Below, piece by piece: positions 29,051 to 32,547 of a stretch of 32,547 bases of DNA. Below the pieces are notes generated by a model. That model saw only the letters and a list, made by a program, of their open reading frames with translations. It did not search any database and had not been told where the DNA came from. This stretch comes from a virus. Each line of letters starts with the position of its first letter. Position 1 is the first letter of the stretch. The stretch covers positions 1 to 32,547 of the IMG/VR virus record IMGVR_UViG_3300006990_000099, one strand, 5' to 3'. A program made the position numbers and the translations under genes.

Positions 29051-30597
29051 TGGCAACACAATGGCAGACATTCCCTATAGAGTTTAGAGGTGGTCTTATC
29101 TCTAATCTCAGCCCTTTGCAGCATGGTACAAATGCTGTCGGGTCTGCCACTATATTACAAAACTTTGAAGCCAATAAAGAGGGTGGCTACTCCAAGATAA
29201 GAGGCTATGCTAAATATAGCTCAACAACTGTACCTGGATCTGGCCCCATACTTGCGCTTAAAGTTATTAGCTCTGGTAGGGTTGTAGCAGCACGTAAGAA
29301 TGGTAGTAATCAAACACAGTATTACTATAGTACAGGCTCTTCGTGGACTAGCATGGCTACTAGCGTCGGTACTAATGGTGGTAAAGCTAGGCACATTTTA
29401 TATAACTTAGAGGGTGATGATAAAGTTATATTTGTTGATGGTACTAACTACCCAGCTATATATAATACATCAGGTAATTCTACTACCTTTATGACATCCT
29501 CTAATAGCACAGATGTGTTGGGTGCAGAACATGTAGCTGTATTTAAAAACACTGCCTTCTACTCTAAAGGTAATAACATCTACTTTACTGCCCCTTTTAC
29601 TGTGGATGATTTTAGTGTTGCTAATGGTGCAGGTTCTATAAATGTAGCGAATGATGTTACAGGTCTAGCAGTATTTCGTGATCAACTGATTATATTTACT
29701 ACTGACTCTATTAAACGTTTGACAGGTAGCAGCTCTGCTGACTTTACTGTGTCACCTATTACTGACCGTATTGGTTGCATTAATGGGGATACTATTCAAG
29801 AGGTTGGTGGTGACATTATGTACCTCGCCCCTGATGGTATCAGACTATTGAGTGCTACTGATCGTATCGGTGACTTTGCTTTGGATGTAGCTTCTAATCA
29901 AATAGCCAAAGATGCTACTATCTTTCTTAGCCAAACATCTAGCTTTTGCTCTGTGTTATTTAAAGAAAAAGCTCAATACAGGATATTTGCGTATGTACAA
30001 TCAGAGCAAGATGATGCAGCTAAAGGTCTTATAGCTACAAAGTTTATATCTCAAGGTGCTGCAGGTATGGCTTGGTCAACCACCAAAGGCATTAAAGCAT
30101 TTGTAGCAGACAGCAGATACACAGGAACAGCGGAGACAATAGCTTTTGCTAATGAGGATGGTTACGTCTATACTATGGATACAGGTTCAGACTTCGATGG
30201 TGCTGCTATAGAAGCTATCTACGAATCTCCTTTCATGCCTATAAGTGACCCACAGGTACGTAAAACTTTCTACAAGATGACTCTGTACGCTGAACCTACA
30301 GGTAACATGAGTCTAGACTTAAACCTAAAGTACGACTTTGCTTCTGCTTCTAACACCAAAGTAGTGCAGCCAGCTACACAGCAGATTTCTGGTACAGGTG
30401 CATCTGTGTTTTTATTTGGTGCATCTAATGCTGTATTTGATACAGCTACATTTGGTGGTGAGCTTGATAAAATATATGACACTAATGTTATTGGTTCAGG
30501 TAAAACAGTAGCATTAAGATTAGAAGATCTTTCAACTAATCCCACCTTTACACTCGACACGGCTTTGTTAGAATACAGCCAAGAAGATAGACAATAA
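29050..30597 (+). CDS. Tail nozzle / P22 gp10-like stabilisation protein (515 aa)
   Basis: Starts with FPIEFRGGLISNLSPLQHGT, then QNFEANKEGGYSKIRGYAKY, the F.GG....P........A....N......G....RG pattern of P22 gp10-type tail hub or stabilisation proteins. Repeated beta blades follow (VAVFKNTAFYSKGNNIYFTA, DRIGCINGDTIQEVGGDIMY LAPDGIRLL). It seals the DNA exit and carries the tail fibres. Length 515 is close to other nozzles. Follows the adaptor as in P22-like tails. Confidence 0.8.
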   Translation: MATQWQTFPIEFRGGLISNLSPLQHGTNAVGSATILQNFEANKEGGYSKIRGYAKYSSTTVPGSGPILALKVISSGRVVAARKNGSNQTQYYYSTGSSWTSMATSVGTNGGKARHILYNLEGDDKVIFVDGTNYPAIYNTSGNSTTFMTSSNSTDVLGAEHVAVFKNTAFYSKGNNIYFTAPFTVDDFSVANGAGSINVANDVTGLAVFRDQLIIFTTDSIKRLTGSSSADFTVSPITDRIGCINGDTIQEVGGDIMYLAPDGIRLLSATDRIGDFALDVASNQIAKDATIFLSQTSSFCSVLFKEKAQYRIFAYVQSEQDDAAKGLIATKFISQGAAGMAWSTTKGIKAFVADSRYTGTAETIAFANEDGYVYTMDTGSDFDGAAIEAIYESPFMPISDPQVRKTFYKMTLYAEPTGNMSLDLNLKYDFASASNTKVVQPATQQISGTGASVFLFGASNAVFDTATFGGELDKIYDTNVIGSGKTVALRLEDLSTNPTFTLDTALLEYSQEDRQ

Positions 30598-30606
30598 GGA
30601 AACGAC

Positions 30607-32280
30607 ATGGCAGGTTATACAAGACAGGATACTGCAAACAACATTGCCAATGGTAACGTTATTGATGCAGATGATTTTGACGCAGAGTACAATGCAGTAG
30701 AAAGTGCTTTTAATGCCTCTACAGGGCATAAGCACGATGGTACTGCTGGTGAAGGCGCACCTATAACTAAGGTTGGCCCAAGCCAAGACCTCATTGTGTC
30801 GGGTACTAATGTCTTACCTAAAACAACAAACACCTTAGATCTAGGCTCAACGGGTGCAAAGTTTAAAAATAGCTTCTTCGATGGCACTGTAACAACAGAT
30901 GATCTTGCTGTAACGGGTGGTTCTGTTCTTACTGGTAACGCTACCGTAGGGGGAACACTAGGTGTGACAGGGGCAGCAACGCTGTCTAGTACAGCAGCCA
31001 TTACAGGTAACACTACAGTAGGAGGTACATTAGGGGTTACGGGAGCATCTACGTTAGCCAGTGCTGCAGTTACAAATAATGCTACAGTAGGCGGTACTCT
31101 TGGTGTTACTGGTAATAGTACCATTGGTGGTACCCTTGGCGTAACGGGCCAGATTACAGGTAATGTAACAGGTAATGTAACTGGTAACACAGCAGGTACA
31201 CATACAGGTGCTGTAACAGGTAATGCATCTACTGCAACTGCATTACAAACTGCAAGAAGCATTACTATTGATGGAGATGTAGATGCTAGTGCTACAAATT
31301 TTGATGGTACAGGCAACATTACCCTTACAACAACTTTGGATACAGTAAACTCTAATGTAGGCTCGTTTGGTAGCTCTACAGCTATACCTGTTGTTACTGT
31401 AAATGGTAAGGGTTTAGTTACGGGTGTAAGCACTGCTAATATCACTACCGCATTAACTGTGGGCGCTGATAGTGGTTCTAACGATAGTGTAGCTCTAGCT
31501 ACAGACACTTTAAACTTTGCTGGTACTGCTAATGAAATTGAGACTGCAGTAAGCAACAACCAGATTCAAATTGGTTTACCTAGCGCAGTTACAGTAGGTA
31601 GCCTTAATACATCAGGTAATGTTATTGTTGGAGGAAACTTAACTGTATCAGGCACCACTACTACAGTAAACACTGAGACTATTAACTTAGCTGATAACCA
31701 GATCTTATTAAATTCTAATGAAACGGGTACTCCTTCACAGAATGGTGGTATTGAGATTGAACGTGGTACATCTGCTAACAAAACCCTTGTATGGAATGAA
31801 ACAAGTGATAAGTGGACTGTAGGAAGTGAGACGTTTGTAGCGGGTACGTTTGAAGGCAACCTTACAGGCAATGTAACAGGTAACACAGCAGGTACACATA
31901 CAGGTGCTGTAACAGGTAACGCTTCTACTGCTACAGCTTTAGCTACATCACGTACTATTAGTCTTACAGGTGATGTATCAGGTAGCGCTTCTTTTAACGG
32001 TACAGCTAATGCTACTATTACTGCAACTGTAGCGGATGACAGCCATAATCATGTTATATCAAATGTCGATGGCTTACAGACTGCATTGAATGGTAAAGCA
32101 GCCCTTGCAGGTAGCTCTTCACAATCATTCCAAGCATCTACTATTGATTTAGGTGATTGGACAATTACTCAATCTGGATCTGATTTAAAGTTTGCTTATC
32201 AAGGCACAGACAGACTTAAACTAACGAGTGCAGGTGCGCTTACAGTAGAGAATGATGTAACAGCATTTGGTAGCGCATAA
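30607..32280 (+). CDS. Second long tail fibre protein (557 aa)
   Basis: N-terminus MAGYTRQDTANNIANGNVID and FDAEYNAVESAFNASTGHKH DG is a recurring fibre attachment domain. Then TLDLGSTGAKFKN and several TVGGTLGVTG(A/N) repeats form a shaft (~100-185), followed by VTGN-rich segments duplicated at two places, and a C-terminus with DRLKLTSAGALTVENDVTAF. No S74 domain is seen, so it ends differently from the other long fibre. It probably works with the following gene in receptor binding. Confidence 0.75.
   Translation: MAGYTRQDTANNIANGNVIDADDFDAEYNAVESAFNASTGHKHDGTAGEGAPITKVGPSQDLIVSGTNVLPKTTNTLDLGSTGAKFKNSFFDGTVTTDDLAVTGGSVLTGNATVGGTLGVTGAATLSSTAAITGNTTVGGTLGVTGASTLASAAVTNNATVGGTLGVTGNSTIGGTLGVTGQITGNVTGNVTGNTAGTHTGAVTGNASTATALQTARSITIDGDVDASATNFDGTGNITLTTTLDTVNSNVGSFGSSTAIPVVTVNGKGLVTGVSTANITTALTVGADSGSNDSVALATDTLNFAGTANEIETAVSNNQIQIGLPSAVTVGSLNTSGNVIVGGNLTVSGTTTTVNTETINLADNQILLNSNETGTPSQNGGIEIERGTSANKTLVWNETSDKWTVGSETFVAGTFEGNLTGNVTGNTAGTHTGAVTGNASTATALATSRTISLTGDVSGSASFNGTANATITATVADDSHNHVISNVDGLQTALNGKAALAGSSSQSFQASTIDLGDWTITQSGSDLKFAYQGTDRLKLTSAGALTVENDVTAFGSA
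31183..31223 (+). repeat. 41-bp exact direct repeat in fibre gene, copy 1
   Basis: An exact 41-bp segment starting GGTAACACAGCAGGTACACA recurs about 0.7 kb downstream; the similarity extends at about 90 percent identity to roughly 70 bp. It encodes the GNTAGTHTGAVTGN element and could mediate shaft-length change by recombination. Confidence 0.8.
31879..31919 (+). repeat. 41-bp exact direct repeat in fibre gene, copy 2
   Basis: Partner of the repeat at 31183, encoding the same GNTAGTHTGAVTGN element in the same frame (the 696-bp offset is a multiple of three), so deletion between copies would keep the fibre in frame. Confidence 0.8.
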
Positions 32281-32295
32281 AGAGGATATTAAATC

Positions 32296-32547
32296 ATGTC
32301 AGTACCAAGTGGAACAGCAAGTCTAAGCGATATACAGACTGAGTTTGGTGGCTCAAACCCTATATCTATGTCAGAGTACTATGACCTACAGTCAAACCCT
32401 TCTGGTATACCTTCAAGTGGTGCCCTATCTATTGATGATTTTCGTGGTAAGGATAATGTTTATACTCTTACCTCAGATATTTTTACTAGCTCAATAACCC
32501 TTACTGCCGATGATATAAACGGTAGTGGTGCTGCTTGGGTTGGAGTA
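32296..32547 (+). CDS. Fibre-like virion protein, C-terminally truncated by the window edge
   Basis: SD AGAGGA precedes ATG. The visible 84 residues read MSVPSGTASLSDIQTEFGGS, then NPISMSEYYDLQSNPSGIPS and ALSIDDFRGK before a Ser/Thr beta region. The L.DI..EFGG.NPIS(L/M)SEYY...GIP.SG.(I/L)S..DFRGK signature is frequent in marine phage structural proteins encoded beside tail fibres. The C-terminal domain lies beyond the window. Confidence 0.7.
   Translation, partial: MSVPSGTASLSDIQTEFGGSNPISMSEYYDLQSNPSGIPSSGALSIDDFRGKDNVYTLTSDIFTSSITLTADDINGSGAAWVGV

Noticed and set aside
30615-31559. 314-codon open frame antisense to the second long tail fibre
   Set aside because: Long antisense frame produced by the repetitive Thr/Val/Gly codons of the fibre shaft; the sense gene has SD and clear fibre motifs.

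Overview
The window reads as part of a temperate, short-tailed (podovirus-like) phage of a marine alphaproteobacterium, seen either as a free virus or a prophage. The support is a portal, P22-type adaptor and nozzle, and scaffold plus capsid order with no tape measure, tail tube or sheath gene; a tyrosine integrase; a phage-borne DUF1127 protein (a family typical of Alphaproteobacteria); moderate-to-low GC; and several tail and small-protein families that I associate with marine phage contigs. Host and lifestyle are inference. No RNA polymerase, DNA polymerase, repressor or lysis gene is recognised, so part of the genome lies outside the window.

Left arm (about 1-7920, minus strand). This is a densely packed leftward operon with mostly ATGA/TAATG-type overlaps. 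In transcription order from the right it holds two small unknown genes, a Cys-rich GP88-like protein, a run of small unknown genes, a possible papain-like cysteine peptidase, a Dcm-like cytosine methyltransferase homologue, acidic and winged-helix small proteins, a one-TM mini-protein, the integrase, a primase (zinc finger plus TOPRIM, no helicase), a T5orf172/GIY-YIG nuclease and a truncated HNH protein. These look like early, replication and lysogeny functions.

Control region (about 7921-9205). This divergent gap has no convincing gene but is full of ordered repeats: about 11 AAAGGATA/GGATAG-type motifs, three TGTGATCAC sites spaced exactly 31 bp apart, three GAGTTATAAC copies and several TAAYACTT copies, plus a TTGACA-N16-TATAAC promoter. 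It probably combines a replication origin or operator array with the divergent promoters.

Right arm A (9206-12959, plus strand). This is a tightly coupled set of 14 mostly tiny, very Lys/Arg-rich genes, including an HNH-like, a DUF6321-like and a split DUF5872-like protein, several sharing GGL/GGY-KK motifs. It ends with a beta-rich probable virion protein. A DUF1127 gene follows with its own hairpin, promoter-like -10 and terminator.

Right arm B (13372-32547, plus strand). This is the packaging and virion module: small terminase, an HTH protein that seems to start at AUA, large terminase, portal, two virion-associated proteins, scaffold, major capsid protein, a decoration-like protein, a large S74-chaperone tail fibre, fibre and chaperone accessories, a SVSATG-repeat fibre, fibre-tail adaptor, head-tail adaptor, P22 gp10-like nozzle, a second long fibre and a truncated fibre-like gene. 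A recurrent promoter-like signature, a TTG-type -35, 16 bp, then TANAAC (often inside ATANAACTATA), precedes the right arm, small terminase and capsid genes and may be the late promoter.
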